DNA of 64,000 nt from Begonia masoniana (taxonomy: Eukaryota > Streptophyta > Magnoliopsida > Cucurbitales > Begoniaceae). The translations under genes and the position numbers were made by a program. The stretch lies in contig CM039508.1 in assembly GCA_022432975.1 (NCBI GenBank), positions 26,113,999 to 26,177,998 on the forward strand. The letters run 5' to 3'. The notes beneath the pieces are model-generated. The model saw nothing but the letters and a program-made list of their open reading frames with translations. It was not told the origin of the DNA and ran no database searches. Positions within the stretch are counted from its first letter, which is position 1. Every line of letters begins with the position of its first letter. Below are positions 1 through 11,915 of this stretch, piece after piece.

Positions 1-69
1 TGCGAGGGCTTAGGTAATTGTTATGTCACGGCAAGTCCGTGGCGGCCCTACGGGGTTGGGGTCGTCACA
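1..69 (+). repeat. 3' end of the 5' LTR of element A
   Basis: These 69 bases are repeated at the end of the complete LTR at 5633-5701, including the terminal ...GTCGTCACA. The sequence is followed after four bases by a tRNA-Met-type primer binding site, so this is the tail of the upstream LTR of the element that continues to 5701. The rest of this LTR lies outside the window. Confidence 0.93.
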
Positions 70-73
70 GTTA

Positions 74-85
74 TGGTATCAGAGA
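74..85 (+). other. Primer binding site of element A
   Basis: TGGTATCAGAGA starts four bases after the LTR end. It is complementary to the 3' end of plant initiator tRNA-Met, the usual primer of this group of Ty3/gypsy elements. The same motif follows the 5' LTRs of elements B and C. Confidence 0.9.
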
Positions 86-239
86 GACGGAGTTTTAAAA
101 GCGAGTTCTGTGATATGCCTGCCAAAAACACACCGCCGCACGAGGACTCTCCATCGACTGTAAGTATTTAAGTTTAAGTTTGATTCATAGATGTTTATAT
201 TGTTTTGTCTTGTTTTCTAATTTGTCTGGGAACAAGAAA

Positions 240-401
240 ATGCCGAAAGCACCTAGACAACCTGAAGAGAATCTTATTAGTCAGCTTATTGATATAGTGC
301 AACGACAATCAGAACAAATAGAAATCTTACTCAACCGAGATGGAAATGGTGATGGTCAAGGTAGTGTTTCATGGAACCGAGGTAGAGAACAAACTAGGTA
401 A
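240..401 (+). pseudogene. gag leader remnant of element A
   Basis: An open frame from the ATG at 240 runs for about 53 codons. Its middle part (LIDIVQRQSEQIEILLNR) resembles the start of the gag of element C (LVRQQ...SDQLGVLLNRE). It ends at a stop at 399-401 just where a normal gag would enter its capsid-like domain, and no capsid, zinc knuckle or protease can be read downstream. I read it as the only recognisable coding stub of a defective element. It could still be translated as a small leader peptide. Confidence 0.6.
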
Positions 402-2910
402 TTTCAACCTCTAATGTCTGAGGAATATGTTATAGATACGATCCAGGTATGATTTTATTTCATTAGTTAATAGAATGAATAACACGAATGTAGAGGTGTA
501 GTTTAAAGTAAGAATTTAATAATCATATGTGCAAAAATAGGTAGAAGTAGATTGAAGAATACAAGGGTTAGAGAATATGGGGATCTGGAGGCATGATAAT
601 GTAAACCTCAATTTAAGGAGAGAAAGATTGTTATGCGTTAAGGTAAGTAACCTAGCTTGACACTATTAGTACGTTTAAGTGAATAAAGGGACATGGTAGA
701 AATTTTTAGTTTTTTTAAGTTAGCGTGAAGTGAAGTATTTAGATAAAGGCAATGTTTAAGACTTCGGCTCAAGCATATTGTTGTGAGAGTATGGAAGGTG
801 TTGTTTGCTTTTGCAAAGCGATGTGATTGATCAATACGAAATCTTGGATATATAATTTGGGAGATTATAGAGGCGTTCGTATTGATCAATAGTGATGGAG
901 GAAAATAAAGAGAAGTAAAGTAACGGGTGCTTGATTTCGAACTTTTGGTTTAGAAAGATGAGAGATAAGTAGTAAGTCTGAAGTTAATACAGTTCGAGTT
1001 AAACACCGGAACCTGAAACATATCTCCAAGAAGGAAGTAGGAACTTTAATGTTTAAAGGACCCGAGAGGTAGATCGTAATGAAGAACTTAAGTGATGGCC
1101 AATTAAGAGGAATTAGAAATGTGTACAAGTGATCAAACGATAGGGCGTGAAGCCGGAAAAGTTTAGAACTTTGAGAATGTAGAAATGGTCATTACTCAAT
1201 AGGTGGTTAAAGCTATAAATCAGTCAAAATATTAGCGCCTAAATAGTAATTGAGGAAATCTGAAGAATGAGATCAAATTAGGTGAGTTAGAAAGCTTAGC
1301 CTATAAAGAATTAAGTGAAGGCCGATTCATGTGAGAATTTAAGGAAGTGAACTCGACCACTTTGGTGTTTGCCTAGACTCGAGAATAAATAGAGCTTGTA
1401 GTATGAGTCACGGCATGCTTAGCTCCATTAAAGGTTATGGATGCTTCTAAATTTTGGGGAAAATAGAAGGATAAGATTTAAGAACTTTAGAAGATCTAGA
1501 TTAAGGTTGTAGGTCTACCTACAACAAGTTGCTAACAAGAAAATTGTTAGATAAATTGTTGTGAAGAGGCTAAGGAGAACATTATGAACCTGACTAGAAG
1601 AAATGACCAAGTAGTAGATTAGTTCGTAACTTTCGAGGAAGTCTTAGTGTGATATTAAGAATAAGTCTAGGACATTATCTAAATTGAATAAAGGGTTTAG
1701 ATTTGAAATTTTAATCGAATGTTAGTGTTGTGCGGATTGATAGATTAATGGGTCATCGGACGAGGAGGACGAGAAATTGCACAAATAATGTTCAAGTGCA
1801 TCGAGATAAGATTAAATTAGGAAATCTCAAAGGCTCGACCCTTATGTACCGAAGTCGGAGCCAATGATTTTGTAAATGGCTAAGGTTAACAATGATAAGC
1901 TTAAGTGTGTGAAGAAGATCGCGACTTGAGGAAATAGAGAATGTGTGATGTGAGATAAAATGACCGGTTAGGTAGATCTTTGGATTTCGAATAGTGTAGT
2001 ACGAGTAAGTAAGAAGTTTTACTAGATCGAACGGAAACTCGAAATAAGAGTTAAGTAGTTAAGGTAGAGAAATTTGGAGCATGTTGGATGAAATGAAGGG
2101 AGAATTGTAGGAAGGCTATGCAAGTGAACTTAGAAGTGAGAGTAGATTTTGAGGTTTAGTAAAGTTGACTTGTAAGTTATGTCGAAGTGCTTATGCACAT
2201 TTTCTTTTAGGTGTTGGGTGGATAGTTTAACGAATTGGTTTAGACTTAAGAATTTGTTAGTAATTGATGATGTTAGTGATTAATGACGACCGAGATAAAA
2301 GTTGGACAAAACGAGCGTAGTGGAAATAATTATAGAGACCTAGTGGATGCTGTAAAAGCATAAAGAAATAGATTTAGTAATTACAGCCCGGTATACGGGA
2401 ATGGCATTAGAGTAGCTAAGGAAATGCTATGATTGCCCAAGGTAAGCAGGTTTAGAAAATGAGATTGATAATTTGGAAAAGAGATAATAGTGTGGAGAAG
2501 AGTTCGAAATGGAGAAGTAGGATGAGAAATTTAATCATCAGGTCCTTAGTGTCACGAAGTTGGAGAAACTTTGAGGGTTTGATGTGGTTAAGTGTATATT
2601 GTTGGCATGAAACGAGAAAAGTTAGGAACTAAATGAACTTAGTTTGAGGAAGAATTAAAGTTGGAGTTAAGTTAGAGAGGATTGAGAGTCTAAGTGATGG
2701 AGATTAAGTCGAAGTCGTTGAGTGAATAAGCGATTGAATTACAAAGTGCGAAGTTAGATGGATTGAAAGCTTCGGAGATGTAGGAAACCATTGACCCGAG
2801 GGATGGGTAAGACCATAGGAGTGTCGTGAATGGTGTTACGAGCATCGTACTTAGATAATGTGAGGGTGAGTAATAAGAGGATTGACTAAGCAATAATTTT
2901 GGGGACAAAA
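402..2910 (+). mobile_element. Non-coding interior of element A (decayed or LARD-like)
   Basis: About 2.5 kb between the gag stub and the polypurine tract has no frame above about 80 codons and no recognisable RT or integrase motif. The strand is rich in G and A and full of stops. The last 100 bases keep the spacing of a Tekay pol end before TTTTGGGGACAAAATT, so this seems a shrunken and mutated gag-pol, not foreign DNA. Total interior is 2.9 kb against 5 kb or more in related elements here. A large non-autonomous derivative copied by a relative is equally possible. Confidence 0.6.
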
Positions 2911-2931
2911 TTCCAATTAAGGAGGGAAGGA
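2911..2931 (+). other. Polypurine tract of element A
   Basis: AATTAAGGAGGGAAGGA directly precedes the TGTAACACCC start of the 3' LTR and follows TTTTGGGGACAAAATTCC, the usual end of Tekay pol regions. It primes plus-strand synthesis in this class. Confidence 0.85.
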
Positions 2932-3229
2932 TGTAACACCCGAGATTTTCAAGAGAAAGATAAAATGATAAGGTAACTATTTAATGAATAATTGTTTTAA
3001 GTAATTTAAAAGAAAAGTGAATAAGTTTGGTTAACCTAATTGGTTAATTAATTTAGACTCGGGCACTTCCAGTGAAAGTAAGCCGTGGGTTACAATTTAA
3101 TAATGAGATTTAATGAAATTCGAAATGGTCGGAAAAACGATAAACGAGGGTTAATTAATGGTTAGTTTTATTATTAGTTTTATTATTATTATTAATTATT
3201 ATTATTATTAATAATAATAATTAAAGAAA

Positions 3230-3259
3230 ATCAACAGAATGGAAAACCATTCTGTTGAT
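3230..3259 (+). other. Perfect 13-bp inverted repeat around an ATG in LTR A
   Basis: Arms ATCAACAGAATGG and CCATTCTGTTGAT are separated by four A. The ATG at 3239 lies in the left arm and opens a frame beginning MENHSVD. The homologous LTR E has a 12-bp arm version at 61046-61072 (- strand) opening MVKNHSVD. The fold and the start context are thus kept in both copies while flanking sequence has diverged. Confidence 0.75.
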
Positions 3260-4281
3260 ACATCGAGCTCGAGCTCGAGCCCGACGCCGAGAGAGAGGCG
3301 ACGAAGGAGAACGGCGACGATCGACGAACGCCGGCGCCCAACCTCGACGCTTTCCGGCCAGAAAACGGCGGCGACTCCAGGGTGTGCGGTTTCCGACCAT
3401 CCTCGCGCACGAACCGAATGGTATGCCTCCTCTGTGCCCTGTTTTCGTTCTGTTGGTGGCCGGTGGTGGGGAGCTCGATTGTGCTCCGATCGCCGGCCGT
3501 TTTTGGTCACTTCCGGCGTGGGTTTGCCAACCCTTGCGCCGGCTATTGTTGATTGGCCGCGGAATGCCCAATTTGGGCGAAAAACAGTGAAAAACCGATT
3601 AGGGCATTTCAGTTTTGATGAATGTAGCTCGGGAATTTTGTTAGATTATTCAAATTGAAGGTGTATATGGTCGATTGGTGATGAAATAGGTGGAATTTGA
3701 TAAAAATTGGAAAAGTGAAATTTTGGGTAAAAAGGGGCAGTTCGGGTTTTTGATAAATTGACCTAGCTCCGGTCATTTGTTTTAAAATTCCTTTTGGCAG
3801 ATTAAAATAGGTTATTAGAGGAGCACGTGGCCGCTGGAATCGTTCGATTCCGATAACCGACGCGAAAGTTACGCGCGTTCGAAGTTTTAGGTCGGTTTTT
3901 ACCGAACCCAAATTAGTGGCCGTTTAATTAAGTTTTAGTTAGAAATTGATGATATTATGCTTTTATGCCTATTAATGAATACAATTGTCGTTTATTAGAT
4001 AGATTAAATGAATTGATGATTGTTGGTAGATTTAGGTTAAAGTTTGAATATTGGGAATTATCGGAAAACCATTAATGGAGGTTAAGTGAATTGTGAGCAC
4101 CACGTGCTCGATGAAATGCCCAATTGGAGAAAGTGAAAGTTTTAGGAGAAATTGTTTTAGCCAGGAACTTAGTTTAAGTTTGAGGTTCGTTTAATTAGAA
4201 TTGATTTTAATGTCTTTTAATTGTGAAATGCTTTAGGTGAAGACGACCTTTGGACGGTGCTCGGCTTACTACGGACGCCAG

Positions 4282-4985
4282 GTAAGTGGATGTTAGGTTT
4301 CCGGCCCTTAAGGCCCTACATCGTGGCAACGTTAGGTTTTACTACTCTGATGATGATTTTCTGATTGTGGGAATTTATGAGTCGGGTAGCTTAGAATGTT
4401 AGTTGTTTGAGAAGTCTGTTGAGAATAGTATATGTCTATGTATGTTGTGAATTGTTTGAGGATATGTTTTGATGATATGTCGTACATAGATTTCCCATGC
4501 ATCATGTTTTAGAAAAGTACGAAAATGTTTTAGCATGTGTTTTCAAGAATTGAACGTAGAAACGACAACGATGTAAAACGAAAATGTAAAGTGTCTGAAG
4601 GAAGTGGTTCACCCTTCAGATGTAGATCGTGGAACGTCCAGAAAATGTATGATATCTGAAGGAAGTGGTTCACCCTTCAGGTAAAGATTTATATGTGGAA
4701 CGTCTAGAGATGGAGAAACTAATCCGCCCTCCATTGGTAGAGGATTACATGTATGTATGAATGATAAACGAAACGAAACGAATATGAATGATGACACGAA
4801 ACGAAACGAAACGAATATGAATGATGAAACGAAACGAAATGATTATGTACGATGAAACTGTAGAAACTGCATATGTTAAGTAAAATGTTTTAAATTCATA
4901 TAGTGCATCCCCTTACTAAGTATTAGGCTTACTGTTTATGTTGCATGATGTAGGTGACAGGTGCGAACTCGATGACAAAGAATAG
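4282..4985 (+). other. Putative LTR intron and acidic terminal exon, LTR A
   Basis: Predicted intron 4282-4953 runs from CCAG|GTAAGT to TGATGTAG|GTGAC with a CTTACTAAG branch-site-like element at 4912. CCTACATC at 4315-4322 is complementary to the acceptor. The following 32 nt read GDRCELDDKE then stop (phase 1, ends 4985). The exon before the donor reads open into it with ...LRTP|G. Splicing is inferred, not shown. Confidence 0.5.
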
Positions 4986-5701
4986 GTGGTCGACGGATGG
5001 TGCTCGTGGCGACGGGGTGTGTTTTGGCTTGGCTTGAATGATGTATGTCGAATGGATGTGAGTTAGTCTTGTTGGTTAGTAGGTCTACGTGTCGGTTTGT
5101 TTATGAAAATGTTTAAGTACATGGATTAGAGGTTTTAATAGAAAATTGTATGATAAGTCGAGTGTTGATGTATATGTATGAAAATGTTTAAGTATATGGA
5201 TTAGATGCTTTGATAGAAAATGCATGAATAGTCGAGTTTTGATGTATACGCAGTGGTAGTAGATTATTTAGAATGTGAAGTCTTTATTTTGGAGAATATA
5301 CTGGAACTGTTTGGGCATTTTTAAATGTTTGGTTATTTTAAAACAGGTAAGGATACGCTCGATTTTTAGAGCGATCCACGCAGTTTGTTTTCTTGAACTT
5401 ATAGGTTTTATTAGTGTTTTGTTTTTAACTGATTTTACTTTAATGGTTATTTGTTTTAAGTTATTAATGGTTTTAGTCTAGTTTTAAATGTTTTAAAAGT
5501 CAAAATGTTTTACGCTCAAATGTTTAATGTTTAAGACAAAGTTAGTCCCTAAAGGTTGTTAGAGGTGGGTCAATTGTCTAGGTCCGTTTTCTTTAAAGTG
5601 TCGAGTGAAAAAGAAAAAGTTTATGTGAAAAATGCGAGGGCTTAGGTAATTGTTATGTCACGGCAAGTCCGTGGCGGCCCTACGGGGTTGGGGTCGTCAC
5701 A

Positions 5702-7797
5702 ACGTGGACGTTTAAAATCAAAGACAGAATCTATGGACAAACAGGAGCTGTGAACGTTTAAAATCAAGGACAGAATCTGTGGACAAACAGAAGACGTGGA
5801 CGTTTAAAATCAAAGACGGAAACAATAGACAACAGAAGTCCGTGGACGTTTAAAATAGACGGCAGAATAGATGACAGAATTGAAAGACAGAGTGGACGAC
5901 AGAATGGACTTTGGACATTTAAAAATAACGGGCAGAATGGACGACAGAATTGAAAGGCAGAATGGACGACTAACACTTAGCCAAATACTTGAAACAATTA
6001 CTCGACGGGCGAGTACTGTGGACAACTGCAGAACTGGACTACTGTTTTAAGGAATAGCGTGGACGACTATTTTCAAAGGGCAGCGTGGACGACTGTTTTA
6101 CAGAACAAAATGAACACCTTTTTTACAGAAGGCGTGGACGACTGTTTTACAGAAGGCGTGGATGACGGTTCACAGAATAAAATGAACAACTCTTTTACAG
6201 AGGGCGTGGATGACTGTTTTCTTTTGGAAAACTAGAAGACTTGAAAGACATAAACATATACCCCACCGATCGATCGATTACCCCCGACGATCGATCGGCT
6301 ACCTCTCTGTTTGACAACTTACATCTTTTGACACAAAAGCATCAAAACCCCAAAACCCAATTCAAAACACAGTTTTAAAACATGCTAAAAAAACACGACA
6401 GAAGTTGGAAAACATGACAGAATTCAAGAAATCAAACTGCATGGATAGCTCAAAGACTTGAGACAATCCATGCATAACCTAAAAGGAAAAACTCCGAATA
6501 GTTCCAGAATGTTTCAGAATATATATACAACTGCCAATTACAGAGGTTTAAAAACTTAAACACCAAAACCTATATATTATCCAAATCCCAACAGAATTCC
6601 CACATAGACTATACAGACATGACATTCATTTAAAAAGAACTTCACTCTCGGGTCAGAAATATGTCTGGCTGCCGCAACCACCCCCGAAAGCTCGTGCCAC
6701 CAACCACCTATTCGTCGGTCTGAGGCACAAAATCCTCATCCACGGCATACCTACATCAGGGAGTTCAACTATGAGCCTAAAGCTTAGTAAGAACATAAAA
6801 TGCAGTGATGCATATGCTATGCATGATCTTTCGAAATACAGTGACATTACAGAACATTACTTTTATCTTTCAGGGGGGTATAAGTGGGGCTTATAGGGGA
6901 ACTGGCGTAGCAGAAGTTGCACTTTCAGGCACAGTGCACTTTCAGACACATTATAGTGATACATTACAGACATACAGAGCAGGGGGCCAGTCCCCGTCCC
7001 ACACTTAACCGAACGTTACATTATATGTTTTATCTTTCTTAACTTCAAACCATGTGCAGAAAATATTTGCATGACTTTCAGAGAAAACGTGTATACATGA
7101 ACATTTACGGTGCTTGAACATAACATAGACAGGCGACAGAATAACAAAGCAAGACATAAAATAAAACACATCTCACTTAGAACATAACCTATGACCTAAC
7201 TACCCGACAACCAGAACTTAGTATCTCCGTGATGTAGGGCCTTAAGGGCCAACCTACGAGCATGAACTTACCTGTTGTCCGTGAGTTGCAGCTTTGATCG
7301 TAAGTCCTCAGCAATCCACGGATCTACATCATGCACGATCGGACATTAACCCTAAAACTTCAAGAAAACTAACATTTAACTTGTCCAAACTCGTTAACTT
7401 TAGTAGATACTTACCTTAGGCAAAGAAATAGAAAGAAACTGAGGAGATCGGAGGAGCTTCGCTGGTCATTTTTCGTCTGGAAGAGAGAATGCAGAGAGGG
7501 TAGAGAGAACAGAGAAGAGAAATGAGGAGGGTTTCACGTAGGAGGAAGAACATATCTTGTTCAACAAGTTGAACACTTGGCATCCATCCATTGGCTTCCT
7601 CCCACCAACCTTAATTCCTACCTAAACTGCCCCTCCGTTTGTTTTCTAACTAAATGATTTGTTTTTGTTACACTTTTGTTTAGTTTTCCACTAAACATCC
7701 CAACAAATTTCACCAAAACATTCATTATATTAATATAAACCTAATCCCGTTCGATAATTCGATGGATAATTTCCTGGCCAAAAATGCCGGGTGTTAC
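5702..7797 (-). repeat. LTR K, truncated by element A
   Basis: Read on the minus strand this begins TGTAACACCCGGC at 7797 and is cut at 5702 by the insertion of element A. It belongs with LTRs I, G and D (shared start, ACTTGGCAxxTTGTTGAA block, TGCATGGA-type box). No PPT lies beyond 7797, so it is a 5' LTR or solo LTR. The distal part (5702-6230) is an irregular array of GTGGACGACTGTTTTACAGAA-like units. CGATCGATCG palindromes occur at 6268-6300. Confidence 0.8.
6708..7271 (-). other. Putative LTR intron and acidic terminal exon, LTR K
   Basis: Minus-strand donor ACAG|GTAAGT at 7271, acceptor GATGTAG at 6751. CCTACATCACGGAG near the donor matches the complement of the acceptor region (CCTACATCAGGGAG) at 13 of 14 bases. 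The terminal exon (6708-6750) keeps DEDFVPQTDE and stop, but a 4-nt deletion relative to LTR I breaks the frame at its start. Confidence 0.45.
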
Positions 7798-8382
7798 AGT
7801 AGCCGCCAAACCCTAAAATTGTAAGAAAGAGGCATGGTATTTATATGATCTTTTAGCCTCCTTTCAAGCACTTTTCAAGGTCAATTAGCTTAATGCTTGT
7901 CCGCTTCCATTGAATCTTCTTTAGTGTCCAATCGGTGGGTCATATCCGAGAGGCATTGAGTGTTACTTGTGTGTGTCCATTTTGTGAGAGCCAAAGTGGT
8001 CATACTTTTGTTGCAGTCTTCCTCCACCCTTCCTTGACAAGGAGAATCTTCAGCAAGGTTGTATTTAACTCTCCTTCAAGCTCGTTGGAGTGTCTTATTC
8101 TCAAAGGAGTGCCAAACCCGAGAGGTGATGTTTGTTCCCTCCTCGGACCAGTCTGCTTTCACTTATCCATAACTTCTCATTCACGCTGAATTAGCACCTA
8201 AAATTTTTAGGGTATTTCTTACACATGTGAGGTAAGCTCCTGTTAAAATTTCAAAGCGTTTGGTCTTAATTTGGATAAGTTATACATACTGGATTTTGGG
8301 ATACTTCTCGACTAGAACCGAGTTTGCCAAACTTGTTTTGTTGGTTGTTTGTGCATGGGTCTTGTTCATAGGTGGAAGCATG
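7798..8382. other. Unassigned 585-bp stretch between LTR K and LTR I
   Basis: No convincing gene. A frame at 7935-8189 (+) has no family resemblance I can recognise. The DNA is flanked by an LTR on each side and is probably a remnant of the older sequence into which K and I were inserted. Confidence 0.5.
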
Positions 8383-8555
8383 TGACGACCCCCGACACGA
8401 TCGGGGCCGGCGAGCCTCACTCCGGACATTTAAAACGTGACATTTTTTTTTGAACTTTTAAAACTTTACACAGAGTAAACCTTCTCTAGAATTGAAGACT
8501 AGAAGACATTTAAAATCGGATTACAGAAATAATTGACAGAAGAAAAACAAGAAGA

Positions 8556-9205
8556 CAGGAACAGCAGAAGTGCAGAAGCTGTGGACAGCAGAAGTGCAGA
8601 AGCTGTGGACAACTGAAGTACAGAAGCCGTGGACGACTGAAATGCAGAAGCTGTGGACGACTGAAGTATAGGAACTGTGGACGACTGAAGTGCAGAAGCT
8701 GTGGACGAATGAAGTGCAGAAGGTGTGAATGACTGAAGTGCAGAAACTGTGGACGACTGAAGTGCAGAAGCTGTGGACGACTGGAGTGCAGAAACTGTGG
8801 ATGACTGAAGTGCAGAAGATGTGGACGATTGCAGTGCAGAAACTGTGGACGACAGAAGTGCAGAAGTTGTGGACGACTGAAGTGCAGGAACTGTGGACGA
8901 CTGAAGTGCATAAGCTGTGGACGACTGGAGTGCAGAAACTGTGGACGACTGGAGTGCAGAAACTGTGGACGACTGAAGTGCAAAAGCTGTGGATGATTGT
9001 GGACAACAGAAATGGGTAGAAACTGTGGACGACTGAAGTGCAGAAGCTGTGGACGACTGAAGTGCAAAAGCTGTGGATGATTGTGGACAACAGAAATGGG
9101 TAGAAACTGTGGACGACTGAAGTACAGAAGCTGTGGACGATTGTGGACAACAGAAAACGGGCAGAAACTGTGGACAACAGAAATGAGCAGAAACTGTGGA
9201 CGACT
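8556..9205. repeat. 24-bp minisatellite in LTR I
   Basis: About 25 imperfect copies of a 24-bp unit (GTGGACGACTGAAGTGCAGAAGCT and variants), with a longer variant inserted near 9000-9160. Because 24 is a multiple of three, several long frames run through it on both strands. They encode simple repeats and are not genes. Confidence 0.9.
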
Positions 9206-9621
9206 GTTCAAAAGGCAAAATAGACAATATTTAACAGGAAGACATAAAAACAGAAGGCATGAAAACAAAAGACATAAAAGCTTCAGACTAAAAAAAACAG
9301 ATTCAAAACAAAATTTTAGACATATCAGAAAACATGACAGAAGTTTAGAAATCAAACTGCATGGATAGCTCTAAAACCAGAGATATTCCATGCACAATCC
9401 TAAAAGAGAAAATCCCAAGCAATTCTAGAATATTTCAAAACATACATACATTCAACTGTCAAAACAGAGGTTTTAAAACATCAACACAAATTCTATACGT
9501 CGGTTTTAAAATTTCAAAAGCTATACAGGACTTGACATAACTTTCAAAAAATACATTCTCACAGGAATAACATTTGTCTGACTGCAGCAACCACCCCATG
9601 ATCTCGATCCGCTAACTTCCT

Positions 9622-10137
9622 CTACTCCTCAGCTTGAGGCACAAAGTCCTCATCTGGAGGATCCATACCTACAACAGGGAATTCAACTATGAGCTTAGAG
9701 CTCAGTACGAACATGAAATGCAGTGATGCATATGCTGTGCATGAACATTACATTACATTACATTATGTTTCACTGGACAAGAAGGTATAAGTGGGAAGAA
9801 GAGCTAGCGCAACAGGAGTACATGCCACAACAGGACATAACAGGAGTACATGACAGGATGCCAGTCCTTGTCCACACTTAACCATACATTACTTCACATT
9901 TTAATTTTCATAACTTCAAATCTGGTGCTGAAAAATATTTACATGGTTTTCCAGAAAACGTGTATGCATGAACAGATACGATGCTTAAACTTAACATATA
10001 CAGGCGACAGGATAAAAGCAAACATGAAACAGAACAAGTTTTACTCAAAACATAACCTACGACCTAACTACCCGAACCAAAACCTAGTATCTCTGTGCTG
10101 TAGGGCCTTAAGGCCAAACCTATACGTATGAACTTAC
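9622..10137 (-). other. Putative LTR intron and acidic terminal exon, LTR I
   Basis: Minus-strand donor at 10137 (ACAT|GTAAGT, last exon base changed) and acceptor TTGTAG|GTATGG at 9669. The exon 9622-9668 is 47 nt and reads GMDPPDEDFVPQAEE then stop in phase 1. LTR G has GMDPPEED.VPQDDE at the homologous place. The preceding small exon has an in-frame TAG in this copy. Confidence 0.5.
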
Positions 10138-10659
10138 ATGTTGTCCGAAATGCAGCAAGCTTTGTACGCACGTCTACTGTGGTTCGCGAACCTATAGTAT
10201 GCGAGACCGGACGTTAACCTAACTTCAAAAAAACTAACGTTTATCTAACCTAAACTTGTTAACTAATGAAAAAAGGTTACCTTTACTGAAGGAAACAAGA
10301 GAAACAAGGTTTTGGAAATTTGTCTCAGGCGTCTGGAAGAGAGAAAACAGAGAAGTGCTTCACGTAGGAGTGAAGAGAAGGGAGGAAGAAAGAAAGAGAA
10401 AAGGCAATGGCTTCTTCAACAAGTTGCCAAGTGTTAATCATCCATTGGTATCCTCCCACCAACCTTAATTCCTTCCCAAACCGCCCCTCCATTGATTTAT
10501 AACAAAATCGTTATTTAGTTTGTCGATTCGGTCTCACAATCTCTCTCATTCAATTAGACACATCGACAATTTCATTAAAATATTCATTGTATTAATATCA
10601 AATTAATCACGTTTAATAATTCAGGGAATAATTACATGGCAAAAATGCCGGGTGTTACA

Positions 10660-10672
10660 TCCCACCCACCTT
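10660..10672 (-). other. Polypurine tract of element I
   Basis: Minus-strand AAGGTGGGTGGGA abuts the LTR start. It is the same tract as that of element G at 22218-22230 (+). Confidence 0.85.
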
Positions 10673-10885
10673 AACAGAATTTTGTCCCCAAAATTTGCTT
10701 AATCAAACAGCTTCGGATATTAGGCCCTAACATCCTATTGTCTTTCCCATGTGGCTTCCTCCACGTTATGATTGTGCCATAAAACTTTCACCAATGGGAC
10801 CACCTTGTTGTGCAGCACTTTGATTGAAGTATCCAAAATCTGTATGGGCCGTTCTTCATATGTCAGCATCGGCATGATATCAAAG
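10673..10885 (-). pseudogene. Chromodomain-like C-terminus of element I pol
   Basis: Minus-strand translation gives LTYEERPIQILD, then LVKVLW and EEATWERQ, the usual tail of Tekay integrases that acts as a chromodomain-like targeting module. Two in-frame stops near the end and the overall context mark it as dead. It is the continuation of the integrase at 13565-14640 and is separated from it by solo LTR L, whose duplication CAAAG flanks both sides. Confidence 0.85.
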
Positions 10886-11239
10886 TGTAACGCCCCGAGT
10901 TTTCTGAACCCGGTTTGTTACTCATAAACCCGAATATTACTAAGAAACCTTGGACCGAATTTAAAACTTCGTTCGAAATTCAAATTTGAACGTTTGATAA
11001 AACATGAAAACTTGCAGCGAAAAAATCTTTGAGCAAAATAGAGTTGAGCAAAACTATGTAACAGTGTTTGAATAATCAATTAAAATATTAAGAAAATAAT
11101 TCAGCCGGAAGAGATGAAAGTTTAGGCGTGAAATACTTAAAATTTATAAAAAATCAAACGCATCATCCGATGAACAAAGTCAATGGAAGGAACTGACGTA
11201 GAAAACAGAAGGCTTCTCCTGATAACAAAACGACAAGGT

Positions 11240-11545
11240 TTCGGCTACATCATCCAGTCACAAAACGATAAAATACTTTCTACATCCACCGGTGACGTCA
11301 GCCGGATGATTTCCTCATCCGATCGACTTTATTCTACATCCACCAGTCACAAACGACAAAATACTTCCTACATCCACCGGTGACGTCAGCCGGATGATTT
11401 TCTCATCCGATCGACTTTATTCTACATCCACCGGTCACAAAACGACAAAATACTTCCTACATCCACCGGTGACGTCAGCTAGATGATTTCCTCATCCGAT
11501 TGACTTTATTCTACATCCACCGGTCACAAAACGACAAAATTCCTA
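11240..11545. repeat. About 90-bp tandem repeat with CACCGGTG and TGACGTCA palindromes (LTR L)
   Basis: Three to four copies, each with CATCCACCGGTGACGTCAG, a CATCCGATCG stretch and CACCGGTCACAAAACGAC. The perfect bZIP-type palindrome TGACGTCA lies at 11293, 11381 and 11470. It is located downstream (in LTR sense) of the acidic exon. Confidence 0.88.
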
Positions 11546-11915
11546 CTTATATCTTCTGATGGCTTCCACTGAAGACATCTTCCGATAGACAACAGAACAA
11601 CAACTCAACTACTCCTTGCTATGCAAGCACAACTCTAATTACAGAAAGGAAATTACTTGCTTTACTGAAACCATTCAAAAACAATTCAAATCATTGCATT
11701 ACTCAAATCCAGTAAGAACCAGCATTCGAGACTCAACAGAATGCTGTCATCAAAAAATCTCAAAACGTATTCAAAGTATTGAAACCACTACTGTCATGGT
11801 AACTTAACATTTCTAAATTTAAACACTGTCAACTAAACCTTCACACCAACAGACATCAGTTAAACCGCCTCATCAAATACCAGATCCGTGGCATGAGTGT
11901 GCTCCTCCAACCAGC

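Larger units (their letters stand above)
2932..5701 (+). repeat. Complete 3' LTR of element A (2770 bp)
   Basis: The LTR starts TGTAACACCCGAG after a polypurine tract and ends ...GTCGTCACA; its tail matches bases 1-69. Element E at 58324-61290 carries the same LTR family on the other strand: start, AT-rich block, ATG hairpin and the middle part align. Landmarks are an ATT/TTA-rich stretch (3167-3226), an inverted repeat (3230-3259), a splice-donor-like CCAG|GTAAGT at 4282, and two copies of a repeat with a CTGAAGG/CCCTTCAG hairpin (4595-4720). Element A sits inside LTR K; the expected target duplication is ACGTG (5702-5706), whose partner is outside the window. Confidence 0.92.
8383..10659 (-). 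repeat. 3' LTR of element I (2277 bp)
   Basis: Minus-strand TGTAACACCCGGC at 10659 to ...GGGGTCGTCA at 8383. A G-rich polypurine tract adjoins it at 10660, so it is the 3' LTR of the element whose pol follows to the right. It is closely related to LTR G (22231-24667): same ends, same ACTTGGCAAxTTGTTGAA region, same exon. The expected flank duplication on the left is GCATG (8378-8382); the other end is lost. Confidence 0.88.

Noticed and set aside
3208..3590. Four overlapping Arg/Pro-rich frames in LTR A
   Set aside because: They reflect GC-rich composition. Only the ATG within the hairpin seems conserved with LTR E, and the frames diverge soon after, so I do not call a gene.
8499..9368. Frames of 95 to 281 codons on both strands in LTR I
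   Set aside because: They come from the 24-bp minisatellite, whose length is divisible by three and so keeps frames open. The repeats are ordinary low-complexity peptide with no family.
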